DNA of 64,000 bases. It comes from Pyrus communis (Eukaryota > Streptophyta > Magnoliopsida > Rosales > Rosaceae). The DNA is taken from assembly GCF_963583255.1 (NCBI RefSeq), contig NC_084806.1, positions 23,664,317-23,728,316 on the forward strand, written 5' to 3'. Position 1 is the first letter of the stretch. The number at the start of each line of letters is the position of its first letter. Position numbers and translations under genes: made by a program. Below are positions 31,524 through 44,590 of this stretch, piece by piece. The notes under the pieces are model-generated. The model worked only from the letters and a program-made list of their open reading frames with translations, made no database searches and was not told the DNA's origin.

Positions 31524-33973
31524 TGACACACCCCGACCCAGAATATCTATTAGGACCCCAAATCGAGGTGTGATGGCCGACACCAGGAAGGTGACGAAGC
31601 CATAAAGTGTGATAATGTATAAAATGAGAATACATTAAAATCTTAAAGTGCCTAAGTACACGAGTGCGCGGTGAGCGGGTCTGGACCTATTTCACGCGTG
31701 ATACAAAGCATAGGTATAGTACAATAAGGTCAGATAATGATTATACCATCAAAAGAAGCCACCTGTACTGGGAAGTGCCACAAATCCTCATCGATATGGA
31801 AACTATGCTACTAGTATGTGGAGGGGTGCATAAATAGAAAATGTGACTGAGTGATCGAAACAAGGATCTTCGAAATCATTTTCCATTATCAAAGATAGTA
31901 ACCCCTCACCGTAAGACCTGTATAGTTTCCAACAAATCATACTACGTAAGAGTATGAAATCAAAAGTATACAGTAAACTCGGAAATATCCACTATCCAGC
32001 ATTTCAGTAGCAATACAAATAATCACGTGCTTAATAAACCATACTAACATGCAAGTCAGAATCACCTATGGTGACCTGTACAACTGTACATATATCACAT
32101 CAATCAATACCAACACATAAGTCGGAGTCACCTGTCGTGACCTGTACAACTTATTCGTATCTCATCAATCAATGCTAGTCAATAGCTCAATAACATACTA
32201 GCCAATAACTCATCAACATGCCAGCCAATAGCTCAACAATATGCTAGCTAATAATTCATCAACATGCCAGTCAATAGCTCAACAATATGTTAGCCAATAG
32301 CTCATCTACCAAATCCTGCACACGAGTCGGAACCATCTAAAGTGGTCTGTACGACAGGCTAGGTGTAAATAAATACGCTCAATTGTTACGATCACATGAA
32401 GCCTGTGCGAAGTATCGCAAGTTACCTACGAGTCGGAACCACCTAAAGTGGTCTGTACGACAGGGCGGCACTTACCTTGGATCCAAGGTGAGCATGTGGT
32501 GCGGGAGGTGAACGATCACGTGAAGGTTAAGCCCTAGCCACTGGTGGGAACACTAACATCGAGGTGCAGATTTATGAGCTCTAACATATCTCAATACAAT
32601 CGTACTCACTACCATCATTACCATCAAAGTGTACATACCTGAATCTTACCTGAGCGTCCGCAACGTCATTTGGCACTTCAAAGCATTCACAATAATTAGA
32701 TTCAGGTAATATATGTATGAATATGCCATGATACAATCGAAACCCAAACATTTCGTAGTGCTTCCAATATATATAATATTACCAGATATATAAACATATA
32801 TACAAATGGCATGAAATGCATAACTGTAACACCCCACTCCCGAACTATTTACTTTCAAGAATAATCATCAGTGATAAGTCCAAATAGACACTAATTAAAT
32901 GAATTATCACTACTTACCTTTCCTTACCTCAATTTCTTGATTCTTCAAATCTTAATTTATGACCAAACCTAAGGTTAAATCTCACATTTTTCACCAATCT
33001 TCCTCACACTGCTCAATTCCATAAGCAAGGTTATTGTCTCAATTATTTAGTCTCGTTTATTGTATGGCTGCATCTGACGTCTCGTTAGGCTGCCTACGTA
33101 CCCTAAACATGGATCAAGCCATTCGTAGTTCACACTAGTCCTCCAAAGCATTAACATAAATTATATGAAATTCAATTTGTAAACGTTTGTGGAATTATCA
33201 GTCATATATACACGATAAAAGGAAAAGACCAACTCACTGGTATATGGAAGAGTCATAGCCCCCTAGCCTCGAGTGACTACACTCGTCCTCATGATAGGTC
33301 TTACCTATATGCGAAGCAACTGGCGCCGTTAACTGCCATTATGAATATTCCGTTAAGATTAACGAAATATTCCCCCTTTCTTCTCCAGTTAGTCGTTGGA
33401 CTCTGTCGTCGTCGCCGGAAAGTATTTGAAGCCCCAAAAACGATGGAATATCGTCGGAAAAATTGCGATATTCCGGTCACCTCTGCAACTCACTATTCTC
33501 GAGTTTCCTGATGTCCAATTTCTTCCAAAATGCTTCTCGGAGCTTTGTGAAAGTGTCTTAAAGCTCACTATAACCTTAGAATCCTCTGAAACCTTCGTAA
33601 TTACGTATGCATGAACAGTATCTCGAACTGAGATCTCGGGTTCTTGGGTTTTTAAGGGTTTCAAGTTCTAAAAATGGTATGGATGTACTTAGGAGCTTGC
33701 AAGGAACATGAAATCCACCTTCAAGGTCTCAATCCATGCAGAAAATGGCTGAATCAAAAGTTGTCCGTACAACTTGTACGGAATTTACAAAAAAATCCGA
33801 AAGGAAGAAGAAAGAGGGAAGGTTCAAGGGTTGGTTTAGGTGTGTGTATGTGTCCTGATGGCAACCAACCCAAAAAAAAAAAAAAAAAAAATCACCCAAA
33901 ACACCAACTAACATCCAAGGGCAAAATCATCATTCCACGCCATCGAAGGTAAATTTCATGATGGGCTGTCACA
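31524..33973 (-). mobile_element. Solo LTR, chromovirus-like, in the RNase H of element A
   Basis: TGACACACCCC ... GGGCTGTCACA, 2450 bp, with TTATG at 31519-31523 and 33974-33978. On the - strand it begins TGTGACAGCCC and ends GGTCGGGGTGTGTCA, related to the LTR at 238-2395. Relative to that copy it has extra sequence at about 32823-33160 that starts TGTAACACCCC and may be a further nested fragment. ORFs inside it are not conserved between the two copies. Confidence 0.88.
32167..32312. repeat. Minisatellite, ~23-26-bp units, in the solo LTR
   Basis: About six tandem units of 'atgctagccaatagctcaacaat' type with alternate units more similar to each other, suggesting a ~48-bp higher-order period. 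It is absent from the related LTR at 238-2395. Confidence 0.75.
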
Positions 33974-34603
33974 TTATGCATCCCGAACCTTGAATGATGC
34001 TCAATTAAACTACTCTACCATTGAAAAAGAACTTCATGCTGTTGTGTTTGCTTTAGATAAGCTTCATTCTTATTTACTTGGCACTGAAGTTATTGTTTAT
34101 TCTGACCATGCAGCATTGAAGTACTTATTCACCAAGAAAGAGGCCAAACCAAGGCTAATTTGCTGGATGCTTCTCCTCCAAGTGTTCGATATTGAAATTA
34201 GAGAAAAGAAAGGAAGTGAAAATGTGGTGGCTTACCACTTGAGTTGTTTGGTTTACAATGAGGAGTCCTTACCCATCCAAAAGACGTTCCCAGATGAGCA
34301 GCTGCTGTCCATTGAGGTAAGTGAGCCATGGTATGCCGATTTAGTGAATTATTTGGTGTCTAAATAAGTTCCAAGCACACTAAACAAGCACCAACGTGAT
34401 AAACTCAAAAAGGATGCACGGTTTTATGTGTGGGATGACCCATACTTGTGGAAATATTGCCCTGATTAGATTCTTCGTAGGTGTGTGCATAATTCTGAGT
34501 TTAATTCAATTTTAACTTTCTGTCACACTTATGGATGTGGGGATCATTTTGGCACACAACTCACAACCCTTAAAGTGTTAGAATGTGGATTTTATTGGCC
34601 TAT
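33974..34603 (+). pseudogene. RNase H end and integrase zinc domain of element A
   Basis: Resumes after the solo LTR with [17 protein letters not shown] near 33988, [10 protein letters not shown] near 34099 and a stop at 34365-34367. C-H-T-Y-G...D-H-F-G-T near 34522-34553 and C-G-F-Y-W-P near 34583 belong to the integrase HHCC domain. Sequence identity with the element ends at about 34600, so the catalytic core is missing. Confidence 0.82.
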
Positions 34604-36070
34604 AGTAATTTAAGTTATTTTCGTATTATTTTAGGTTCAGCTGGTAAAGATGACAATAAATAGTCAAATGGAGCAATTTGGAGCAGTTTTGGACTTGGAT
34701 TGGATAGCAGGCGTGGATAGCATATGGGTTGAACGTTTTGGTGTTTAAAAGGTGTTAAACATGTGCTAAAATCTGGAGAAATCAAAGTTAAGGCTTGGAA
34801 GGCAAGGAATTACACAAGAAAGAGGAATCCTAGTTGGAGAGAGGTTGTTACTTGTTTTGAAGTCCAAATAAAGAATCAAAGATGAATTTGGCTTGTTAGA
34901 TGACCAGGAACAGGATGGGAAAGGAATTGGGATATTTAGCCTGATTTGGAGGTGCCAAATAAGGCAAAAAGGTGCAAAATAAAGGCTAAGTTGTTGGGAT
35001 CACTTTGGAATATCTTGCAGCCTATTTTACCCCATAAAAACTTGCCTTTTTGCCACTTTTACAACTTGCCTTTTTGCCACTTTTACATGCCCTTTTTATT
35101 CTAGGCGAATTGCCCAATTCTAATTACCTATTTTTCCTCTCTTTTCATTCACTCTAAAAAAAACCCTAGCCATGCCCTATATATATAAAGTGTACTGCAA
35201 CGTTGAAAGGTGTGCCTCGTCTACCATTCATCCATGGAAGTTGCTGGAATTTTCAGAGTTCTTTCTCTCTTTATTTTAAATTTCAATGTTTATTTTAGAT
35301 TGTTTTTCAGTGATAATGAACATGTGTAACTAAGTTTCTTTTTAGCAAGAGGTGAATTTGAAGCCATGATCATATGTTTTATATAAAGTGATTACATCCA
35401 GTATTGTTTCATAAAACATGAATGTGATTTACTTATCTGCTTTATAGAAAACTTATTCTTGTATGTTTATTAAGGATGCGTACTTAGTTTGCATGCAGGG
35501 ATTTGATGCTAGAATATAAGGGAATTTCACCTAATCGTTTTGAACTTATATTTGCAAGTAGTAAAAGTCACTAGTCATGTTTGAGTAGTAAAATTCAATG
35601 TTCGAGATGTATTTCTATCATGCTTTTCATAGTTAGGGAACTTGAGAAGAATAATTTGGTTGCTTCACTGAGTCCAATTCAATGAACTTAGGAAAATCTG
35701 AGAGTTAATTGGTGTTGTACACAGTTAATTTGGGGCATTGTCATTCATGGTTTATAGGAAGAATAACTGGAAATCGATTTGTATGCATATGATTCATGTG
35801 TGGAGAAGAATCCTTTAGCTATCCTTTCATCCATATTTCATTCACAACTTAATTTACTTGCTGCCATTTACTTTTATTTTTATTAAATTCGTCCAAAATC
35901 CCCCCAGTCATTGTTTTGTTGTTAGTTTAACTTAGTTTTCAGTTTTATAAGTTTAATTTGTGTGGATTAGCATCCCTTCAAATCCCTGGAAAAGAGCTAT
36001 CCCTACTTACTCGTACTACAATTGCATAATTTGTCGGGTTTAATTTGTGTGTTCATTTTTTACCACATCA
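34604..36070 (+). mobile_element. Athila-type LTR, second subfamily, 5'-truncated, with PBS
   Basis: Begins inside the LTR ('tttaagttattttcgtat') and ends TACCACATCA at 36070, followed by TGGCGCCGTT (36076-36085), the intact first ten bases of the tRNA-Asp primer site. Sequence right after the PBS matches instead the 3' non-coding part of the opposite-strand relic, so a deletion or recombination joint lies at about 36086. Confidence 0.8.
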
Positions 36071-36156
36071 AATTCTGGCGCCGTTTCATAAATGACAACT
36101 ACAACTAAGTATTAACTAAAGAACATATCAAACTTCCACCTATGTTGGTAACTTTC

Positions 36157-37864
36157 TGATGTGATAGGAAACTAACACACAAATTAAACCCTTTTTAGAC
36201 AATTGTAGTATATGTAAGTAGGGATCGTTCTGGGCGGGGGATTAGAAGGGATGCTTATCAACACAAACTAGACTTAAAAACACAAAACTAGACTCTAATG
36301 ACTCGAAACTGACCAAGCTAACTCAAAATAGCACAAAACAAACAAATTGACTCAAAACAGGAACTAAAGGGTGATTTGGACGAATTCTAGACTTAACTTG
36401 ACTCAAAATACTAATGGGTACAGGTTTGAATGAATTTTAAAACTAAACTAAAATGACACAATGATGGGGGCTTCGTTTGTACGAAATTTAAAACTAAAAT
36501 TAAGTAACTTGCAGAAAACAAACTAATTGATACTAAATTGAGGTGAATGAAGGGGGTGAAAGGCTAGCTAGAGTCTCCTTCTCCACACATGACACATATG
36601 CATACAAATCGATTTCCAGTTATTCTTCCTATAAACCATGAATGAAAATGCCCTAAGTTAATCGTGAACTGCACAAATTAACTCTAAGATTTTCCTAAAT
36701 TCATTGAATTGGACTCAGCGACGCAACCAAATTATTCTTATCAAGTTCCCTATATGAACTGCATAATGGAGATACATATCAAGGATCATTAAGTTTTGTG
36801 AAAATCATAAGCATTGACATGGCATTCGTAACTATGAATTGCATGATACTCCTGCCAGGAATTTACTTAACGCGATTGTGACTAGCAACCTCCACTACTT
36901 GTAAATATAAGTTCATAACTATTAGGTGAAACTCCCTTATATTTTAGCATCAAATTCATGCATGCAAACTAAGTGGGCCCCCTTAATCAACACATAAGAA
37001 TAAGTTATCAATCAAACAATTAAGTAAATTGCATTCACAATTTATGAAACAATAACTAGATGTAATCAATTCATATCACATATATGTCCATCATAATTGA
37101 AAACCAAATTAAAATAAACATTGAACTAAAACTAAGGATAGAATACACCTAAAAATGCTCCAGCAATCCAAAGGTCTTGAATGGCAAGCACAGCTCCAAG
37201 CTTCTTGTTCTCCTTCCTTGCAAAGCTGCGGCATAAGTATGTTTTTCTAATTTTTAGGCTCTTGTGTGTGGTGATCTGAATGGTGTGGCATTGTGGTGTA
37301 TTTATAGGTTGAGGGCACACGGCACAAAGGTAGTTTTGGAAAAGGATTTGGCACTCCAAGGGTTGTGTTAGAAAATGATTGCACAACACAAACCAACAAG
37401 GACAAGGGATAAGGTATGCGGCACCCTTTTAGGAAAAGGTAAGGCCTTCTAGAAATTAGGTTTTTAGATGTCCTAATATGAAAATAACTTCCCCTTGCAG
37501 CTGGAATTTAGGTACAATAGGATTAGGATAAGGTTAGGATAAGATAAGATAAGGTTTTGGATACTGTTCCTTCTCTTTAGTTGATTCCTTATCTTTTATG
37601 TCTTGAATTAATTTCTTCAACTCTTTAGCACATTCCTAGCCTCTTTTAATCTTCAAAAACGTCCATCCACCTCACTCCATTCATGTGCTATCCATTCCAA
37701 GCCCAAAACTGCTTTAAAATGCTCCAAATTGCCTTTTCTTGCCACTTTTTTCCATTTGAACCTACAAACACATGAAAATAGCTTAAAACACTCTAATAAA
37801 TAAAAACTAACTGAGTAAATGCAAGGAAATAAGCTAACAAAGTCGCACAAATATGCTCCTATCG
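36157..37864 (-). mobile_element. Athila-type solo LTR, - strand (1708 bp)
   Basis: TGATGTGATAGGAAAC ... GCTCCTATCG (final A changed to G), flanked by CTTTC at 36152-36156 and 37865-37869. There is no internal region. Confidence 0.92.
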
Positions 37865-38417
37865 CTTTCTTTAACAGTCATGCAATTAAAAACCAAATCA
37901 TCATCATTTTGTTGGAAGGTACCTTAAGACACAAACAAGCAACAAAAATGACTCTTTTTTGGTTTTTTCTCAAGCTTTTTCAATTTTTTTATGACCCACA
38001 ATAAAACAGTTTAAAACAATGAATAACAACATCAGTAGTGATAGGTGGTGAAATTCGAAGAGAAATCTTGAAAAGCCTTATGTTTACCCCCCCCCCCCCC
38101 AAAAAAACACTTAAACCAAACATTGTCCTCAATGTTTCAAAAATAAATTTAAACAACAAAGCAATAAAAGATAACTAGCAAACAAGACTATCATGGCAAA
38201 GTAAAAACAATAAAGAGAAAGGTAAAAAGAGCAAATATGGTTGTCGGAGCCTGAAATTCCATTGACTCTTTATTTGAACACATGGGTTGCCTCCCAAGAA
38301 GCACTTGCTTTGACATCTTCCAGCTGGACGATACCTTCATTTAATCCTCACTAGAGACCAGCGGCATGGAGTTAATCTTTGAATGGAAAGGCATACTTGA
38401 AATGATCCAGTAATGGT

Positions 38418-40256
38418 TCATAGGAGCATATTTATGCGACTTAATTAGCTTGTTTTCTTGCATTTACATAGTTAGTTTCTATTTATTATAGTGATTTAAG
38501 CTATTTTCGTGTGTTTATAGGTTTAAATGGCAAAGTTGGCAAGAAAGTGCAATTTGGAGCAATTTAAAGCAATTTTGGGCTTGGAATGGATAGCATATGC
38601 ATGGAGTAAGGTGGATGGACGAATTTGAAGTTCAAGAGAGGCTAGGAATGTGCTTAACATCTGGAAGAATTAAATCAAAGACTTGGAAGATAAGGAATCA
38701 GCTATAAAGGAGGAAACCTTATCCAAACATTATCCAAAATCTTATCTTATCTTATCTTATCTTATTCTATCCTAATCTTTTGCTACCTTAATTCCAGCTC
38801 CAAGGAGGACATCTAAATGACATTAAGATACCTAAATATCAGGTTTCTAGAAGCCAAAGCCTTATCCCTAAATCTATGCAGCACCACCCATTCTAGAAGT
38901 TCTAGAACCTGTCACAAGGACCATCCCTTGTCCTCCCTGGAATATGATTGAAAGTGTCCTTGTTCTTTTTGATTTGGAGTTCTAATTCCCCTCTTTCTTA
39001 GCCTTGCATGCCTTTCCTTCTCCCTATAAATACATAGTGTCGTACCTATTATTCACGACCCATCTTTCACCACAATTCACCCCACATATCCATCATACAC
39101 TCAAATCCCTCTAGTGCGGCAGCTTTGGAAGGAGAAAGGAGAGGAGACCCTTGGAGCCTTGCCCTGCCATTCAAGCTTGGAGTGCTGGAACGTTCTTAAG
39201 TGTATTCTATTTTTTGCTTTCAATGTTTAATTTAAGTTATCTTTGTTTAAGTGCGAACATGACGAACTGAACTCATTTTAGCTAAAGGTTGATTCAAAGC
39301 CATGAACATATATGTAATATGAATTGATTTCCTCCAGTTATTGTTTCGTAAAACATTGAATATGATTTACTTATCTGTTTGATTGATAACTTATTCTTGT
39401 ATGTTGATTAATGATGCATACTTAGTTTGCATGCATGAATTTGATGCTAGAATATAAGGGAATTTCACCTAATCGTTATGAACTTATATTTATAAGTAGT
39501 GGAGGTTGCTAGTCACAATCGCGTTAAATAAATCCATGGCAGGAGTATCATGCAGTTCATAGTTACGAATTTCATGTTAATGCTTATGATTTTCATAAAG
39601 CTTAATGGTCTTTGATATGCATCTCTATTATGCTATTCATGTAGGGAACTATTGAAGAATAATTTGGTTGCCGATGCGTTATCCATACAATTCAATGAAA
39701 TTAGGAAAATTTGAGAGTTAATTTGTGCAGTTCACGGTTAATTTGGGGCATTGTTATTCATGGTTTATAGGAATAATAACTGGAAATCGATTTGAATGCA
39801 TATGTGTCATGTGTGGAGATGAACCCTCTAGCTAGCCATTCACCCATTTAAACACCCAATTTCGTCCAAGTTGTTTAAGAGTCTTTAATCTACTTGTCTT
39901 TACTTTAAATTCGTCAAAAACCTAATCCCCTTTACTTTGTTATGTGAAATTAGTTAGAATCTGTCCAAACTTGTGTTTTTAAGTGTTTTGAGGCAAGTTA
40001 AAAGTAATTTTCGTCCAAATCACCCTTTAGTGTCTAGTTTGAGTCTATTTGATTATTTTGTGTTGTTTTGAGTCATTCTAGTTTGTTTTGAGTAAATAGA
40101 GTCTAGTTTTATGTTTTTGAGTCTAGTTAAGTGTAATTGAGTATAATTTGAGTAGATTAGCATCCCTTCTAATCCCCAGCCTAGAATGATCCCTACTTTC
40201 ATATACTACAACTATCTAAAAAAGGTTTAATTTGTGTGCTAGTTAATATCACATCA
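38418..40256 (+). mobile_element. Athila-type solo LTR, + strand (1839 bp)
   Basis: Starts TCATAGGAGCATATTTATGCG (second base changed from G) and ends ATATCACATCA. The duplicated target ATGGT is at 38413-38417 and 40257-40261. It lies inside the - strand relic. Confidence 0.92.
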
Positions 40257-41430
40257 ATGGTTTAAATTCTAGAGTGGGTGCCTGAATCATTGAAATCAAC
40301 AACATGTTAGTAGAAAACGAAATTGAAATTTGAGGAGATGGCTTACCTGTGTGCTGCGACAAGAACTCAAGGACAAACAATATTGCGAAAGTTTCAGGAA
40401 TGTTGCTCCTGGCCAGATTTGGCGTGAGGACAGTGACTTGTCTCGTGTCATAAAATCTAACTTCTTTGGCGATGGTAGTCTCAAGTGCATCATCTTTAAT
40501 GAATTCTAGATATTCCCCAGCCATTTCTTTCTCTTGAATCTTTGGAAAAGTTTCGAAGATGTCTTTCTTTCCCTCTTCGTTCTTGGATTGCAAAAACCTG
40601 CGAGGAAAAGTTACATTTGGTGGAATGGGGTTAGAAAGAATTGAATTTGGAACAACCTTAACTAAATTGGGTGGTGGTGGAGCGAGGGTAGCCGCGGTAA
40701 TAGGATTAAAGATAATTGGGTGTTATGGCAAGGCTTCTTTGGACAACAGCTCTTTGTCCACTTCTAGGCTATGTTTGCACATCTTTGGTTCAGTTCCAAC
40801 CTCCATAGCACTTCCCAAAGTGATAGCCTCAGCGATTTCAAAATCTCCCGTTGAATTGACAATAGTTGAGTTAGAGAGTTCGCTTTGTTCTCGAATTTTT
40901 CCCATGAATTCTGTGATCTATCCAAGTTGATTTTTCAATTCGACCATCTTGTTAGCTTGGTTTTCTAAGTCTTGAGTCAAAGAAGCACAAAAAGTATTTA
41001 GTGTTCGAAGAATTTTAACATGATCCATGGACATACTTGAATTTGGTTGGAATTGTTGTGGGGGAGCTGTGGTAGCTGCGTAGGTCTTGAATAGAACTCC
41101 TCAGATGGCTGCCAATATCCTTCTTGTTGAACTTGTTGAGGTTCCCTCCACATAAAATTTGAATGATCTCTCCCACCTGGATTGTAAGTGTTGGAAAACA
41201 AGTCGTTCCTTGATTGATTATGGTCTTGATAACCCCAAGCATTGACACTATCCCAACCTCCATTCTCAATTAATTAAAGATGTTGATTAGTTTGATATCC
41301 TTGCCGAGAAGACACACTAAATGTGGCCACACTTTGCATTGTGGTTCTTTCGATATACTGCGATGTAAGAGAAGTAAGATTTGCCATTTGAGCTTGAAGA
41401 ATAGCAATTGCCATGTCTTGCTTCTCTAGT
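40257..41430 (-). pseudogene. Decayed gag of the Athila relic
   Basis: Reading right to left: fragments with Y-N-P-G-G-R-D-H-S-N-F-M-W-R-E-P-Q near 41145-41190, a Q/P-rich part, then I-V-N-S-T-G-D-F-E-I-A-E-A-I-T near 40815-40860 and Q-S-K-N-E-E near 40580. Several frameshifts are present and the zinc knuckle is not recognisable. Confidence 0.75.
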
Positions 41431-41513
41431 ACTTGAAATCAAAGAAATAAAACTAGATCAAATATCAAAAGAAAAAACAAATGAAAAACATAGAGCGATT
41501 AGCAATTTTACTA

Positions 41514-41532
41514 ATCCCCGGCAACGGCACCA
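41514..41532 (-). other. Primer-binding site of the Athila relic
   Basis: On the - strand TGGTGCCGTTGCCGGGGAT, one mismatch (C-to-T) from the tRNA-Asp complement, with a weakened leader hairpin on its internal side. Confidence 0.75.
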
Positions 41533-41627
41533 GAACTTGATGTGGTAAAAACGAACACACAAATTAAACCTTATAAATTATGCAATCGTTGTACGAGTAA
41601 GTAGGGATCATTCTATTTCGGGGATTA

Positions 41628-42461
41628 AAGTTCCAAAGGATGTCAAATGCACATACGTTTGGTCTCATGATTGCCAAAACAGTCCAAATACACTCCATAA
41701 AAAAACCGTAAACCGTGTACTTTTGACACCCAATAAGTTTTTGATATTTTGATTACTCCTTCATATGGTACTAGTTGAATATTATAAATGTTTTTTTCCT
41801 TAAGTTCCAAAGGGTGTCAGATGCACGCTCGTTTAATCCCGTGAATGACGATAACAGTCCAAATACACTTCATAATGAAAAACTGTGTACTTTTGACCCC
41901 TAATAAGCTTTTGATCTTTGGGTACTCATTCTTATGGTACTAGTAGCATTGATATGTGTTTATTTTCTTAAGTTCCTAAGGGTGTCAAACACAAGCTCAT
42001 TTGATATCATGAATGTTAAAAGCAGTCCAAATATACTCAATAGGGAAAAATTGAGAACTTTGAACTCCCAATCAGCTTTTGATCTTTTGAGTACTTATTC
42101 TTATGGCCTTATTAGTATATTAAATGTGTTTAGTATATTAAATGTGTTTATGTGCTAAGGTTCCAAAGGGTGCCATGTACATGCTTATATGGTCCCATGA
42201 ATGCCATAAACAGACCAAATAGTTAAGTACACTACATAAAGAAAAATTATGTACTTTTGACACCTAATAAGATTTTGATCTTTTGAGTCCTCATTCTTAT
42301 GGTCCTGGTAGCATCTTTCATGTGTTTATTGCTTAAGTTTGAAACTGTGTCATATGCACACTTGTTTGATCCCATGAATGCCGAAAACAATTCAAACACA
42401 TTCCAAGTGGAAAAACTGTATACTTTTGACACACAATAAAATTTTGATATTTTGAGTATGA
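41628..42461 (+). repeat. Second satellite array, ~170-bp monomer, about five units
   Basis: Same monomer as 4036-5311, same orientation: 'aagttccaaagggtgtcaaa', 'cagtccaaatacact', 'gtacttttgacaccc', 'cttttgatcttttgag'. Units are more diverged. It abuts the broken Athila LTR on the left and a gag relic on the right. Confidence 0.85.
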
Positions 42462-42469
42462 AATCGTTG

Positions 42470-44590
42470 TGAAACGATTTAAATCTTAGCTGCAAAAACT
42501 TTTCTAGTGGGGTCATATCTTCAATTGCCATTGAAGGTGGTGTTATTACCCGAATTGTCGGCCTATTTGGGACGTGGGGATGATCATTTCTAACCAAGCT
42601 CACAGGATTCTCACCGTCCAAGAGGTGTCGCCATTCTTGGCCTTTTTGAGGAATTAGGTTTGTCAAGTCTTAGGCGACAGGCTTTGTGTTGGAAATGTGC
42701 CCTAAAACCAATCATATGATGATACTTTATGGACATTTCACATGTTAAACTAATCTAGTTTAATATTAAGGGCAAACATTATTGTTTGAGCCGTCTCATA
42801 TAAATGTTATATGCTTAAACGATAAGTCCAAGGAATATGTGATTGGAAGAATGCGATCTAAAGAAGTTAGATTCATGAGACCATTCTTTCGTTGACACAT
42901 CCTAAACGTTCCTGATCATAGGATTGTCAATTGGGCATTGACAGTCCGTTAAGATCAGTACGTGCTATGTCTTCTCTCAGGGAGAGTGACTAGTCTCGAG
43001 TCATTGGTGTGTATGACATCAAGACAAGTACGTAGGTGCTCAATAGAGAATGAGTTCACTGAACACGATCAACGAAGAGTTCTCATATTCATGTCACATG
43101 AGAACTCATGGTTGGGATAATGCAAATTAGTCTTTTGACCTGAGGCATCACAGTTGTATTGTGGTTAGGTCCTTAATCTTTGATTATGTCAAAGTTACTC
43201 CATAAGGAGGGTGTCCACAGCATCGTTGGGGTTAAGCCACTTAGCCATGGAGGCAAGTGAATGCGCAACAAGGGATCTCTAACCTTCAAACTGTTTGAGG
43301 GATAATACTCTATGATATGATTAAGAATCTTTGGCCAAAGTATGAATGAGATTTAGGAATGTGTTCCAAATCACATTCAAGGTAATCATATAAGCACAAG
43401 ACTCACATTGGATAGTAGACATGAATAAACTATCAAACCAAACAATGTGGTCAAGTTTGCCACTCAAATGAATTAAGGAATAAGTATGACTTTATAGCCA
43501 AAATTCATTAAGGGTAATTTTTGGGGAAAGGATGAGAACACAAGCTCTCCTTTCTCTCTAAAATTTCAGCCACCTTGGAGGGATCATCTAGCAATCAAAC
43601 TCCTCCAAGGTCACTCATTTCTTCTACAATATGCCTTGGTGTGGAGACTTAGAGGTTTTCAATTTTGGGAACTTGGAGAAACCTTTTCATCCATCCAAAT
43701 CCATGGATCTAAGATGCAAGGAATGAAGGCCCTCTCTTTGGGTGATTAGCCTTTGCTTATGCAAAGAGGAATCTACAAAGGTATTGATTTCTCAACTCAC
43801 TTTGTTTTGAGTTGAGTCTTGGTTCACCTATCTACTAGGCTTTGAAGTTCATGGGTTAAGTTTTGTTTTTGAGTGCATATAAACATGATTCCGCCTTTTA
43901 ATTGTTAATTGCATGTTGTTGATGTTGCTCAAATGAACTTGTTTTTCACAAATTTTCCTTCACTTTGCTCTCAGTGTTTCCGTTGCATCTTGAGGAGGGT
44001 TCTGTGGCCTTCCCTCTAAAACTGCTTTAGTAGCCTGTCTATTGCTTATCAGGTCCTTGATTAGATTGATGACATTCGCCAATGTCAGATCAGTCGGTGA
44101 TGCTATAGGGATTCCTTCAAGGTCATGGTGCTTATGTTTTTCTAATATCCAAAAACAGGGATTTGGATCGAAGGGGCTGTTCCACTTGAATTCTCCAGGT
44201 TTTTCATGCATTTCTCCATGTCCACAAAGTTAGAGTGAATTTCTACTTAGGCGGAGGTTTGGTTCTTTTGCAGCTTTTTGCCATAGGCGTTAATCTTCGC
44301 CAAGGCTTTCCAAATCTAGTACATGGAGAGAGGTGGTCTATTGACTGGATCCTCGCCATTTTCGGGTGTAGGTATTGCTCCTTGTTGGCAGTTACTTGCC
44401 CCAGGGATTGTAGTGACCTGAGGTGGCGGGTCGTCCAATCTAGGAATGATGGACACATCAAAAAGTAGGTTATCCCTACTAGCTGGGTCAACGTTGGCGT
44501 TAACCGAGCTTTCTTCGGCAAACATGTCGGCCAATAGAGTGATTCGGTTGATAAGAATAAAAGTTCTCTCTTAATGAAGCACCAACTGTT
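42470..44590 (-). pseudogene. Decayed Ty3-type gag relic, split by a solo LTR
   Basis: Right-to-left translation gives M-A-D-M-F-A-E-E-S-S-V-N near 44500-44534, F-K-W-N-S-P-F-D-P-N-P near 44160-44190, an Asn/Leu-rich helix-like segment and D-A-T-E-T-L-R-A-K at 43968-43990. Across the solo LTR the same frame continues near 42680, passes one stop, and reads I-P-Q-K-G-Q-E-W-R-H-L near 42620-42655. I take it for a gag of the Tat branch from its leader ('ttggttccaacagttggtgc' on the - strand near 44580-44600); this lineage call is tentative. Confidence 0.6.
42687..43962 (+). mobile_element. Solo Copia-type LTR of the element D family, internally deleted
   Basis: Starts TGTTGGAAATGTGCCC like element D and ends TTTTCCTTCA. 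CTTTG is duplicated at 42682-42686 and 43963-43967. At 1276 bp it lacks roughly 500 bp of the 1800-bp LTR, with the junction near 43455-43490. Confidence 0.92.

Larger units (their letters stand above)
5312..34603 (+). mobile_element. Element A: Athila-type Ty3 retrotransposon, nested and 3'-truncated
   Basis: Order on the + strand: 5' LTR (5312-5429 plus 15287-17086), PBS (17093-17111), gag, duplicated protease, reverse transcriptase, RNase H and the start of integrase. It is interrupted by element B, a Cassandra, element D and a solo LTR. It stops inside the integrase zinc-binding region near 34600, where an unrelated LTR fragment begins, so most of integrase and the 3' LTR are missing. The Athila lineage is inferred from the tRNA-Asp-type PBS, the protease D-L-G-A-S-I-N-V-M-P motif and the RT motif R-K-L-N...D-H-F-P-L-P-F-I. 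Every coding part carries stops or frameshifts. Confidence 0.85.
36086..41627 (-). mobile_element. Athila-type relic without pol, - strand
   Basis: Pieces 36086-36156, 37865-38417 and 40257-41537 match element B internal sequence in order, followed by a PBS (41514-41532) and the first ~90 bp of an LTR (41538-41627). Two Athila solo LTRs interrupt it. As in element B, gag is present and pol is missing. The LTR breaks off into satellite repeats. Confidence 0.8.

Noticed and set aside
33389..33664. ORFs on both strands at 33389-33952
   Set aside because: They lie in the solo LTR, overlap each other and show no domain.
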